40,707 nt of DNA, from NCBI GenBank assembly GCA_020441545.1, contig JAGRLZ010000002.1, positions 1-40,707 of the forward strand, written 5' to 3'. A program made the position numbers and the translations under genes. The notes beneath the pieces are model-generated. The model had not been told where the DNA came from, did not search any database, and saw only the letters and a list, made by a program, of their open reading frames with translations. The stretch comes from Xanthobacteraceae bacterium (lineage in GTDB: Bacteria; Pseudomonadota; Alphaproteobacteria; Rhizobiales; Xanthobacteraceae). Shown here piece by piece: positions 16,551 through 23,717 of the stretch (the stretch's first letter is position 1; every line of letters starts with the position of its first letter).

Positions 16551-16725
16551 GTCATTCCGGGGCACACCACCCGGATCGGCGCCGGAAGCGCGTTCCCGCG
16601 CGTCTTCGACACGCGATAGTGCCGTCCAGGCGCAGACTCCGGTGTGAACCCGGAATCCGGCCTCACTGATTTTCTTCACATCTTTTCGGATTCCGGATCG
16701 CCGCTTGCGCGGCGTCCGGAATGAC
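16551..16725. mobile_element. Miniature inverted-repeat element (175 bp)
   Basis: The ends are a perfect 10-bp inverted repeat, GTCATTCCGG (16551-16560) and CCGGAATGAC (16716-16725), and the interior has further GGATTCCGG / CCGGAATCCGG inverted parts. The flanks carry a second inverted pair, TGCTGAAAAAGC (from 16533) and GCGCTTTTTTCAACG (from 16729). No transposase is inside. Elements bounded by GTCATTCCGG are frequent between genes in Bradyrhizobium relatives. Whether it moves or only folds into a transcript-ending hairpin cannot be told. Confidence 0.7.
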
Positions 16726-16749
16726 AACAGCGCTTTTTTCAACGGCCTG

Positions 16750-17943
16750 TTAGGCGGCGGCGGGCGTGCCGAGCACTATGGCGGCGATGGCGAGAAGCAC
16801 GGCGACGGCAAACAACAGCGCCCGACCGAACTGGCGATGTTCGATCGAGGAGCGGACGGCCTGCACGGACTGCAGCGCGTAGTAGCCAAGAAACGCCTTC
16901 GAGGCGTAGGCGATGATTTCGTAGATATTGGCACTCCACGTTATCCCGATCGCCACGAGCGCCGTCGCCAGATTCCCGGCATTGACCGACAACCGGCTTT
17001 TCGTCGTTTCGGAAAGCAGACCGCCCGCACCGTTCATGTCGGCGACCGCCGCAGACGATTGGGACGCAAGTGCGGCAACGATGAGAAGCGGCGCCACGGC
17101 TCCGCCGACCGGGCGAAGCATGTCGATGATTGCGGTCTCACCGCCGGTCATGGGCAGGCTCTCGTGGAAAAGGAACGTCACCAGCAGCACGAATACGACG
17201 TAGATGACGCTCGATATCCATTGCGCGTGGCGCATCGTCCGGATGCGCGTCGCGCCATCGTATTCATGGCCCAAATATCGCGATGTCTCGAACCCCTGCA
17301 CGAGGATGACCAGACCGAGCAGAACCTGAATGGACGCGAAGCCTTGCGGCGCCTCGACGGAAGGGGAAGCGCCATGTGCGCCCGCGGCAAGAAACACGAG
17401 CACCACAATCAGTCCGGATATGACGGAGAGCTTCAGGCCGACCGCGCCGACCTCGAAACGCTCGAGCGCCCGCAGCCCGCCGGTCAGCCCGAGCAGGCCC
17501 GCGCCGGCGATCGCCACCGTGGCGACAACCTGGATGGCAAGTCGGCTCTCGACGCCGAAAATGCGCAGGCCGAAGGCCGCAAAGAGATTCAGGTAGTACG
17601 CGACCGATACGAAATAGGCGAGTGAGAGCGTGAAATCGGAGGCGCGCTCGACCAGGACGCCGGTCTTCGGCAACGTGCCCAGGCGTGGTTCGACATAACG
17701 AATATTGTGACGTATGACCGCGCCGTAGAGGTAGCCGATCGCGCAAAGCGCAAGCATTGCCATCCAGGCCGCATGGCCGAACGTGCTCGCCAGGATCGGT
17801 CCGACAACAAGAAAGCCCGAGCCAATGATCGAGGCGAGCGGGGTGACCGTGGCGCGCCAGGGCCGTGAATGCAGAACGCGGGGGTAGAAGAACAGGCAGG
17901 CGGCCAGAGCCGAAACGAGAACGAGTCCCATATTGCTATTCAC
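16750..17943 (-). CDS. Polytopic membrane permease, APC-like
   Basis: A protein of 397 residues with about eleven hydrophobic segments. The first lines read MNSNMGLVLVSALAACLFFYPRVL and TPLASIIGSGFLVVGPILASTFGHAAWMAML, and later segments include LAYFVSVAYYLNLFAAFGL, VLLGLVILVQGFETSRYLGHEYDG and LLIVAALASQSSAAVADMNGAGGLL. The small-residue-rich IGSGFLVVGP after the first helix and GFETSR in the middle fit the APC/LeuT-like fold, but I do not recognise a subfamily; transport of an amino acid, organic ion or metal is possible. The start is a GTG at 17943; an ATG at 17931 four codons in is an equal candidate. It is divergent from the kinase-fusion gene at 18280. Confidence 0.8.
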   Translation of the reverse strand: MNSNMGLVLVSALAACLFFYPRVLHSRPWRATVTPLASIIGSGFLVVGPILASTFGHAAWMAMLALCAIGYLYGAVIRHNIRYVEPRLGTLPKTGVLVERASDFTLSLAYFVSVAYYLNLFAAFGLRIFGVESRLAIQVVATVAIAGAGLLGLTGGLRALERFEVGAVGLKLSVISGLIVVLVFLAAGAHGASPSVEAPQGFASIQVLLGLVILVQGFETSRYLGHEYDGATRIRTMRHAQWISSVIYVVFVLLVTFLFHESLPMTGGETAIIDMLRPVGGAVAPLLIVAALASQSSAAVADMNGAGGLLSETTKSRLSVNAGNLATALVAIGITWSANIYEIIAYASKAFLGYYALQSVQAVRSSIEHRQFGRALLFAVAVLLAIAAIVLGTPAAA

Positions 17944-18279
17944 GCTGTTCGCTCCGACCGTGTCCGCTCGAGCGGCGGCATCTCGTCCCGATTTCGCCCG
18001 TTGTCGCGCGACCTCCGAGAGCGCGGCGCTGTGGACCTAATAATGGGAAAGGCCGAGTCCATGCAATCGGCATCTGGCATTTGCGTGTCGGGCTCGTACG
18101 TGTCAGGCCCGCGAATTCCGCCGGCGTCGCGGCGCCGGCTTTCACGGGATTGCCCCGTGCATTGGCCGCGCATAGGCAATAAGAGAATATGATCCCCCCA
18201 TCCGCCGGGTGAAGCGAACCACATCCCGGGCGGCTGCCGAACGGCGCTGTCGTTGGCGCCGCCCTATCGAGGCCCTGAG
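17944..18279. other. 336-bp divergent intergenic region, no clear signals
   Basis: It separates the leftward permease and the rightward kinase-fusion gene. I found no FixK-type box, strong -35/-10 pair, hairpin with T run, or convincing small gene in it. Confidence 0.5.
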
Positions 18280-19824
18280 ATGTCCGACGTCTCGCCGATG
18301 CAGGCAACCGACGACCAACAGCCGGTGATTGCCTTCCTGAGCAATCCGCAAACGCACGGCGGGCAGCCCGTCCGGCGGATCGATACCCATGCGGCCATGG
18401 TATTTCTGGCTGGTCCGCGCGCGCTCAAGATCAAGCGCGCCGTCAGGTTTCCCTTCCTCGACTATTCAACGCTGGCCAAACGCAAGAATGCCTGCGAGCG
18501 CGAGATCGAGATCAATCGCCGGTTCGCGCCGCAAATCTATCGCGGCTGCACGGCCATCACGCGGCGCGCCGGCGGCGGGCTGGACATCGCCGGCCCCGGC
18601 GACGTCGTCGAATGGGCCGTCGACATGGTCCGGTTCGACGAGAACCTGACGCTCGACAGGCTGGCGCAGGCGGATTCCATCGACCGCAGGCTGGCCGAGG
18701 AACTGGCCGATGCGATCTCGCAGGCTCACGACCAAGCGTCCGTCGCCGACGAATCGTCCTGGATCGAATCGATCCCCTTGCTGATCGAGGCCAATTCCAC
18801 AGCCTTCGCCGGTCATTTCGATCGGCAGCGCGTCATGCTTCTCGACCGCGCAAGCCATGATGCGTTCCGGAACGTTCGCCCCGCCCTGGAGCAGCGCGAA
18901 CGCTGTGGCCTCGTCCGCCACTGCCACGGCGACCTGCATCTCGCCAATGTCGCGCTGATCGATGGAAAGCCGATGCCCTTCGATGCGGTCGAATTCGATC
19001 CGGAGATCGCCACGACGGATATCCTGTACGATCTCGCCTTCATCCTGATGGACCTGTGCCATTTCGGACGAACGGAGGCCGCCAACATCGTCCTGAACCG
19101 CTATCTCGAAACGGCGGCATTGGCCGAGCTTGAGGGCCTGTCGGCACTATCGCTTTTCATGTCCATGCGCGCCGCGATCCGCGCCAATGTCCTGCTGGCG
19201 AGGCGCGATACGGATCCGCGGGCGAAGGGCGCGGCATGGGACGCCGCCCACGCCTATTTCGAACTGGCACTTCACCTCATGGCGCCAGCCACCCCGGCGC
19301 TGATTGCCGTGGGCGGCCTTTCCGGCACCGGGAAATCCACGCTGGCGCGCCAACTGGCTCCATTGGTCGGGCCGGCCCCCGGCGCGCTCGTGCTGCGCTC
19401 GGATGTCGCGCGCAAGCAGCGGTTCGGCGTTCCGGCAACCGAGCGATTGTCCAGCGCGGCATATCGGCCCGAGGTGACACAGGATGTCTATCGGCGATTG
19501 ATGGAGCGCGCCGAACGAATCCTCGCGGAAAATCACGCGGTGGTCCTCGATGCGGTCTGCTCGAAGGAAGACGAGCGAACCGCCATTGCCGCCCTTGCCG
19601 CGCGCCTGAACGTGCCGTTCCACGGCCTGTTCCTCACGGCGGATCTCCGGACCCGCCTGCAGCGGGTCGGCGACCGCGCGATGGACGCATCCGATGCGAC
19701 ATCGCAGATCGTCGCGCAGCAGGAGGGCTACGAGATCGGGCGCCTCGACTGGCACGCCATCGATGCATCGGGAACGCCGGAAGCCGCCCTGGCCGCGGCG
19801 CGATCCGTCATCGGCATCGAATGA
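18280..19824 (+). CDS. Fused aminoglycoside-phosphotransferase-like kinase and AAA/P-loop kinase
   Basis: A protein of 514 residues from the ATG at 18280. Residues about 40-310 are an APH-like small-molecule kinase: RALKIKRAVRFPFLDYSTLAKR with the ATP lysine, the catalytic loop HCHGDLHLANV (His216), and FDAVEFDPEI in place of the usual DFD box. Residues about 340-510 are a P-loop kinase of the zeta-toxin/gluconate-kinase type with Walker A GGLSGTGKST (about 345-354), LRSDVARK and AVVLDAVCS. This two-kinase layout is a known family (COG2187 plus COG0645) of unknown substrate, often near stress and low-oxygen genes in proteobacteria. It does not by itself mean antibiotic resistance. It is convergent with mlaD. 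Confidence 0.9.
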   Translation: MSDVSPMQATDDQQPVIAFLSNPQTHGGQPVRRIDTHAAMVFLAGPRALKIKRAVRFPFLDYSTLAKRKNACEREIEINRRFAPQIYRGCTAITRRAGGGLDIAGPGDVVEWAVDMVRFDENLTLDRLAQADSIDRRLAEELADAISQAHDQASVADESSWIESIPLLIEANSTAFAGHFDRQRVMLLDRASHDAFRNVRPALEQRERCGLVRHCHGDLHLANVALIDGKPMPFDAVEFDPEIATTDILYDLAFILMDLCHFGRTEAANIVLNRYLETAALAELEGLSALSLFMSMRAAIRANVLLARRDTDPRAKGAAWDAAHAYFELALHLMAPATPALIAVGGLSGTGKSTLARQLAPLVGPAPGALVLRSDVARKQRFGVPATERLSSAAYRPEVTQDVYRRLMERAERILAENHAVVLDAVCSKEDERTAIAALAARLNVPFHGLFLTADLRTRLQRVGDRAMDASDATSQIVAQQEGYEIGRLDWHAIDASGTPEAALAAARSVIGIE

Positions 19825-19854
19825 CCTGTCGGTGATTCCGCTCGCCGTGAAACC

Positions 19855-20958
19855 TCATGGCGCCTGAACGACCCACTTCACCATCGCCTGCGCCAATCGC
19901 TCGAACGCGGCGCCGAACGCGGCAGCCGCGCTCTTCGGATCAAGGTGATCGAATGCCTGAATCTCGTGGAACAGACGCGCCGCCACCACTTTCCCGTCCT
20001 TGTCGATAATCCGCGCCGACAATTCGATATCCGCAACCGGCTTGTCATCCGCATTGATCTGGAAACGGCGAATGTCCAGCGCAAGCTGGGTATCCGGCTG
20101 GACTCCGTCCATCGGGCGCAGGGGAGCATGGTCGATATCGTAGTTCTCGAAGCTCTCGATCAACCGCGCCTGTAGCAGCTTCGGGATGCTGTCCGCCCAC
20201 ATCGCCTCGGCGAACTCCGGATGATCTCCGGGCGGCGAGATCAGAAGGCGCTGGGTATCCAGCATCGCGATGACGGTCGGTTCGGGTATGGCAAGACTGC
20301 CCGTGAGCGCCTTGGCCGGCACGGACGGGAATCCTTTCGCCGCAGGGATGTCATACGTCACCTTGCGGACCGGCTGGCCGCCTCCCATCATCCGCCCCAG
20401 CCCGGCGACGATATCGTCGAGCTTTCCGCTGTTCTTCGCCAAAGTTTCGGAGAAGGTCTGAAAGTTGGCGATGGTCGCCTTCAGCGGGTCCGCATTGTCC
20501 GTCAGGACGGCATCGACCTTTCGAAGCGCGTCGCGGGCGGCCTGCGTCATGCTCTGCCCCGCCCCGGCCTCGGCCGTCAGCGTCGTCACCGGGCCGCCGT
20601 CAAGCCGGGTGCCGCCCTCGAGCGCCACCACCGGCACGCCGGTCAGTCCCTGGAACTCGAGACCGACCCTGGTATCAGCCCGGACCGGCGTGTCCGACGA
20701 CACCGCGATCTTCACATTGACGCGCCTGGGATCCCTGGGCGCCAGCGCCAGGTCGGTCACCTCGCCGACGCGGATGCCGTTGAACAGCACGGCCGCGCCG
20801 ACCAGCAGCCCCGGCACCGGCCCCTCGAACCGAACCTCGTAGCTTACCCGCGGGCCGAGGCCGCCGGAATTGTGCAGCCAGAAGACGAACCCGAACACGG
20901 CGACGATCGCGGCAAGCACGAATCCGCCAACGATCACGAAAGGAGCCCGCGTCTCCAT
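19855..20958 (-). CDS. mlaD: MlaD-type MCE protein fused to a PqiC-like auxiliary domain
   Basis: A protein of 367 residues. One N-terminal membrane helix (FVIVGGFVLAAIVAVFGFVFWL, 7-28) anchors it in the inner membrane, followed by the MCE/MlaD domain (about 37-115, YEVRFEGPVPGLLVGAAVLFNGIRVGEVTDL) and a helical linker (MTQAARDALRKVDAVL...FSETLAKNSGKLDDIVAGLG). From about 200 the chain resembles the ABC-transport auxiliary lipoprotein family (PqiC/DUF330): YDIPAAKGFP, RLLISPPGDHPEFAEAMWADSIPKLLQARLIESFENY and SARIIDKDGKVVAARLF. That part is normally a separate lipoprotein, so this is a fusion. It is the periplasmic lipid-carrying part of the MlaE-F-D transporter; its gene starts 3 bases after mlaF. 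Confidence 0.92.
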   Translation of the reverse strand: METRAPFVIVGGFVLAAIVAVFGFVFWLHNSGGLGPRVSYEVRFEGPVPGLLVGAAVLFNGIRVGEVTDLALAPRDPRRVNVKIAVSSDTPVRADTRVGLEFQGLTGVPVVALEGGTRLDGGPVTTLTAEAGAGQSMTQAARDALRKVDAVLTDNADPLKATIANFQTFSETLAKNSGKLDDIVAGLGRMMGGGQPVRKVTYDIPAAKGFPSVPAKALTGSLAIPEPTVIAMLDTQRLLISPPGDHPEFAEAMWADSIPKLLQARLIESFENYDIDHAPLRPMDGVQPDTQLALDIRRFQINADDKPVADIELSARIIDKDGKVVAARLFHEIQAFDHLDPKSAAAAFGAAFERLAQAMVKWVVQAP

Positions 20959-20961
20959 CGT

Positions 20962-21741
20962 TCAACTCCCCTTTGGTTGCAGCATCAGCGAGCGCTTGCC
21001 GCGGAAGTAGGCCCTCACCCATGGATGCTCGGACCGCAGCACGTCGTGCATGGTGCCGAGCGCCGCAATCCTGCCGTCGGCCAGCGCGGCGATGCGGTCG
21101 CACACGGTATTGAGGCTGGCGAGGTCGTGCGTCACCATGAACACCGTCAGTCCCAGCGTCTTCTGCAGGGTCTTGATGAGGGCATCGAAGTCCCCGGCGG
21201 AGATCGGATCGAGCCCCGACGTCGGCTCGTCGAGAAAGACGATCGCGGGATCGAGCGCGAGTGCCCGCGCAAGCGCAACACGCTTGGTCATGCCGCCGGA
21301 CAGTTCGGCCGGAAACTTGTCGCCATCCTCCGCGCTCAGCCCGACCATCTCCAGCTTGGCGTTGGCGATCTCGTCCAGCAGCCGGTCCGAAATGGTGAGC
21401 GCCTCGCGGAGCGGAAACTGGACGTTCTGACGCGCGGTCAGCGACGAAAACAGCGCCCCGCGCTGGAACAGGATTCCCCATCGGCCGGCGATCGCCCGGG
21501 TCCGGCGGTCCGATGCCGATCCGATCGGCGTTCCCATCACCTCTATGGTGCCGCCCTGCGGCGGCAGAAGACCGATGATGCTGCGCATGAGCACCGATTT
21601 TCCGCTTCCGGAGGCGCCGACCAGCCCGAGGATTTCTCCCTGGACCACGTCGAGCGACAGATGATCGATCACGACGCGGCGCCCGAAGCCGACGACCAGA
21701 TCGGTGACGCGGATCGCCACGCGCGGAGCTGCCTTGTCCAT
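20962..21741 (-). CDS. mlaF: MlaF-type ABC transporter ATPase
   Basis: A protein of 259 residues, cytosolic ATPase of the lipid transporter. Walker A GASGSGKS (42-49), Q-loop RWGILFQRGALFSSL, signature ELSGGMTKRVALARALAL, Walker B AIVFLDEPTSGLDP and the H-loop MVTHD are all present. The text RGALFSSLTARQNVQFPLRE is typical of the MlaF/Ttg2A/YrbF group rather than of nutrient importers. The gene follows mlaE with no gap and precedes mlaD by 3 bases, so the three are translated together. Confidence 0.96.
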   Translation of the reverse strand: MDKAAPRVAIRVTDLVVGFGRRVVIDHLSLDVVQGEILGLVGASGSGKSVLMRSIIGLLPPQGGTIEVMGTPIGSASDRRTRAIAGRWGILFQRGALFSSLTARQNVQFPLREALTISDRLLDEIANAKLEMVGLSAEDGDKFPAELSGGMTKRVALARALALDPAIVFLDEPTSGLDPISAGDFDALIKTLQKTLGLTVFMVTHDLASLNTVCDRIAALADGRIAALGTMHDVLRSEHPWVRAYFRGKRSLMLQPKGS

Positions 21742-22896
21742 CTACATTCCGATCGACGCGAAGAAGACCGCGAACAGTCCATCCAGGACGATGACGAGAA
21801 AGATCGACTTCACCACCGAGGTCGTGGTCTGGCGGCCCAGCGATTCGGCGCTGCCCTTGACGCGCAGACCTTCGCTGCATGCGACGATGCCGATGACCAG
21901 CGCCATGAACGGCGCCTTGATCATGCCGACCTCGAAATGGGTCACGGAAATCGCATCATGCAACCGCTCGATGAAGATCGGCGGGCTCATGTTTCCATAC
22001 AGCCACGCCACCAGCCCGCCGCCGTAAAGCGCCGCCATCGACCCGAAGAATGTCAGGATCGGAAGCGCGCAGACCAGCGCCAGGATGCGCGGCAGGACCA
22101 GCACCGATATCGGATCGATGCCCATGGTCGACAGCGCATCGATTTCCTCGCGCATCTTCATCGAGCCGAGTTCGGCCGTGTAGGCGCTGCCGGACCGGCC
22201 CGCCACCATGATGGCGACGATCAGCACGCCGAGTTCCCGCACCACGAGGATGCCGACCATGTCGACCACGTAGGAATCCGCGCCGAACTTGCGGAAATGG
22301 AAAAATCCCTGCTGGGCGATGATCGCGCCGATCAGGAACGTAATCAGCAGGACGATCGGAATGGCCTGCCAGCCAACCTTGTACAACTGATAGGTCAACG
22401 ACGTCAGGCGGAGGGACCGCGGCCTGCGGAACACGCTTAGAAGCGCCGAACACAGCGCACCGAGCATCTGCAGGAAAACCGCGATGTCTTCGGCCGCCTT
22501 CCATGCCGCGCGGCCGACATGCTCGAGCTTGTCCGCGACCAGGCCCGGCCGTTCGACCGCAAGCGGGACACTACGGTTGACCTCGCGGATCTCCGCGATC
22601 AGGCCCTCGTCCTTTTCGGAAACGCCGACGACATCGACATGCCGGTCGCGCGACGTCATCTGCCGGGTCAGCTTTTCCAGCAGCCACGCGCCGAGCGTAT
22701 CGATCTCGGCGACACCCGCCATGTTGATTCTCAGCGAGGCCGATTGCCGAAGCTCCAATGCGGCCGCATCCGTCAGCGCCTCGAGCGCTCCCGCATTCGC
22801 CGCGATCCAGGCGCCGCTCGGGCGGAGTTCGACCGCATTTCCGGAGAACAGTCTGATGAGCTGCGGCGCGGATGCCAATTGAGTCTCCTCGTTCAT
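21742..22896 (-). CDS. mlaE: MlaE-type permease with N-terminal STAS (MlaB-like) domain
   Basis: A protein of up to 384 residues. Residues about 20-115 form a STAS domain (RINMAGVAEIDTLGAWLLEKLTRQM), the fold that MlaB supplies as a separate subunit in E. coli, and about 130-384 form the MlaE permease with FLIGAIIAQQGFFHFRKFGAD, RELGVLIVAIMVAGRSGSAYTAELGSMKMREEIDAL and PFMALVIGIVACSEGLRV. It is the membrane core of a phospholipid transporter. The ATG at 22896 touches AGGAGG with no spacer; a TTG at 22878 has GAGGAG six bases before it, so it may be the true start. A FixK box lies 33 bases upstream of the ATG. Confidence 0.94.
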   Translation of the reverse strand: MNEETQLASAPQLIRLFSGNAVELRPSGAWIAANAGALEALTDAAALELRQSASLRINMAGVAEIDTLGAWLLEKLTRQMTSRDRHVDVVGVSEKDEGLIAEIREVNRSVPLAVERPGLVADKLEHVGRAAWKAAEDIAVFLQMLGALCSALLSVFRRPRSLRLTSLTYQLYKVGWQAIPIVLLITFLIGAIIAQQGFFHFRKFGADSYVVDMVGILVVRELGVLIVAIMVAGRSGSAYTAELGSMKMREEIDALSTMGIDPISVLVLPRILALVCALPILTFFGSMAALYGGGLVAWLYGNMSPPIFIERLHDAISVTHFEVGMIKAPFMALVIGIVACSEGLRVKGSAESLGRQTTTSVVKSIFLVIVLDGLFAVFFASIGM

Positions 22897-22928
22897 CCTC
22901 CTGTTTAGGATCCCGGCCCGGAAAGACG

Positions 22929-22942
22929 TTGACCTGTCTCAA
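22929..22942 (-). promoter_or_regulatory. FixK/FNR-type box before mlaE
   Basis: TTGACCTGTCTCAA fits TTG(A/C)-N6-(T/G)CAA exactly. A -10-like TAAACA (22907-22902, minus strand) is centred 31 bases downstream of the box centre, as in class II FixK/FNR promoters. That geometry puts the transcript start at about 22894, just past the first ATG of mlaE, which supports the TTG start at 22878. Confidence 0.65.
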
Positions 22943-23031
22943 GCCGGACACGGCCCGGGAAACCCCTAGGTGACGATCACGGACGGCAATGGCCCGGCAT
23001 CATGGATTTCGACCGACAAGACCAAACCTCG

Positions 23032-23397
23032 TCAGCTCATCGGCGGCGGCGTGAACAGGCGCGCGGCCATGGTCGTCATGCGCTCGCCATGGCCGAACGA
23101 CCAGCGGTTGAACTGCCGGAACGCATCGAACTGGTGCTGGCAGCAGGTCAGCCATGCCACCTTCAGGTCATCGACCGAATGGGCTTCGGACATGTGCCGC
23201 ACCAGTTCGTTCGAGATATGCATTTCCGTTTGCATCTGTTCAGCCAGCTCCAGGGCGGCCCTCTGCATCTCGCTCAAGAGGACGCTGTGCGCGCCGAGCA
23301 CAAGACCAAGGGCGCGAAAATCGAGCCAGTTCAGATAAGTGACGACATCGGAACCAAGGGCGTTTCCGGCCGATGCCGTCTTGTCAGCGTTCAACAT
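23032..23397 (-). CDS. Phasin-like small helical protein
   Basis: A protein of 121 residues from the ATG at 23397, which has AAAGGTGA upstream. It is predicted to be all-helical with amphipathic repeats: YLNWLDFRALGLVLGAHSVLLSEMQRAALELAEQMQTEMHISNELVRHM and VAWLTCCQHQFDAFRQFNRWSFGHGERMTTMAARLF. The pattern of a Gln/Phe/Ala-rich amphipathic helix followed by a second one resembles phasins, the coat proteins of polyhydroxyalkanoate granules, and alphaproteobacterial helical proteins annotated that way; likeness is by pattern only. A FixK box with a well-spaced -10 precedes it, so low oxygen should switch it on. It lies between mlaE and fixL. Confidence 0.72.
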   Translation of the reverse strand: MLNADKTASAGNALGSDVVTYLNWLDFRALGLVLGAHSVLLSEMQRAALELAEQMQTEMHISNELVRHMSEAHSVDDLKVAWLTCCQHQFDAFRQFNRWSFGHGERMTTMAARLFTPPPMS

Positions 23398-23717
23398 GGC
23401 AAATTCACCTTTCGCGGACTGCCGGACAGAATGCGGCCTATCTCGAACGGCTCCTTGAGCTGCATCAATCTCCCGGCGAACAAGCCTGTTGGAGGGCCGG
23501 CCGCAAAACGGCGCCCACCAACGGCGCCGCCGGTCGGACGGCCGGCCCCGGCGGGCGATCCGGGTTCGAGGCAGCCCGCCACCCGCGAGCGCTTCGGCGC
23601 GATCGGCGCCCCGTGCGACAGCCACAAATATTGGACTCGCCCGCCGTTCCGGCGATATGTTGCGGCCTGAGATATATTCGTCTCATCTCGTGCCCTGTCA
23701 TGCTTCGAGGGAGCAAC
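23398..23717. other. 320-bp divergent region between the phasin-like gene and fixL
   Basis: It holds the FixK box at 23455-23468 for the leftward gene. A fixL promoter must lie in the right part; I see no strong consensus there. The rest is GC-rich without family likeness. Confidence 0.5.
23455..23468 (-). promoter_or_regulatory. FixK/FNR-type box for the phasin-like gene
   Basis: TTGAGCTGCATCAA is an exact TTGA-N6-TCAA palindrome. A -10-like CATTCT (23433-23428, minus strand) is centred 31 bases away, giving a start near 23420 and a leader of about 23 bases to the ATG at 23397. Confidence 0.75.

Larger units (their letters stand above)
16383..16749. other. 367-bp repeat-rich region after tRNA-Arg
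   Basis: Holds copy B of the palindromic repeat family (16431-16512) and a 175-bp element with inverted ends (16551-16725). The short open frames through it arise from the repeats and are not genes. Confidence 0.7.

Noticed and set aside
16437-16742. Minus-strand open frame inside the repeat region after tRNA-Arg
   Set aside because: It is made wholly of the inverted-repeat element. Similar fictitious frames are commonly annotated in this genome group.
18280-19824. Aminoglycoside resistance gene
   Set aside because: The APH-like half belongs to a two-kinase chromosomal family of unknown substrate; nothing in the context suggests resistance.
20221-22440. Long plus-strand open frame antisense to the mla operon
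   Set aside because: Low-complexity Arg/His/Asp composition and no ribosome site; the minus strand carries three clear, coupled genes.
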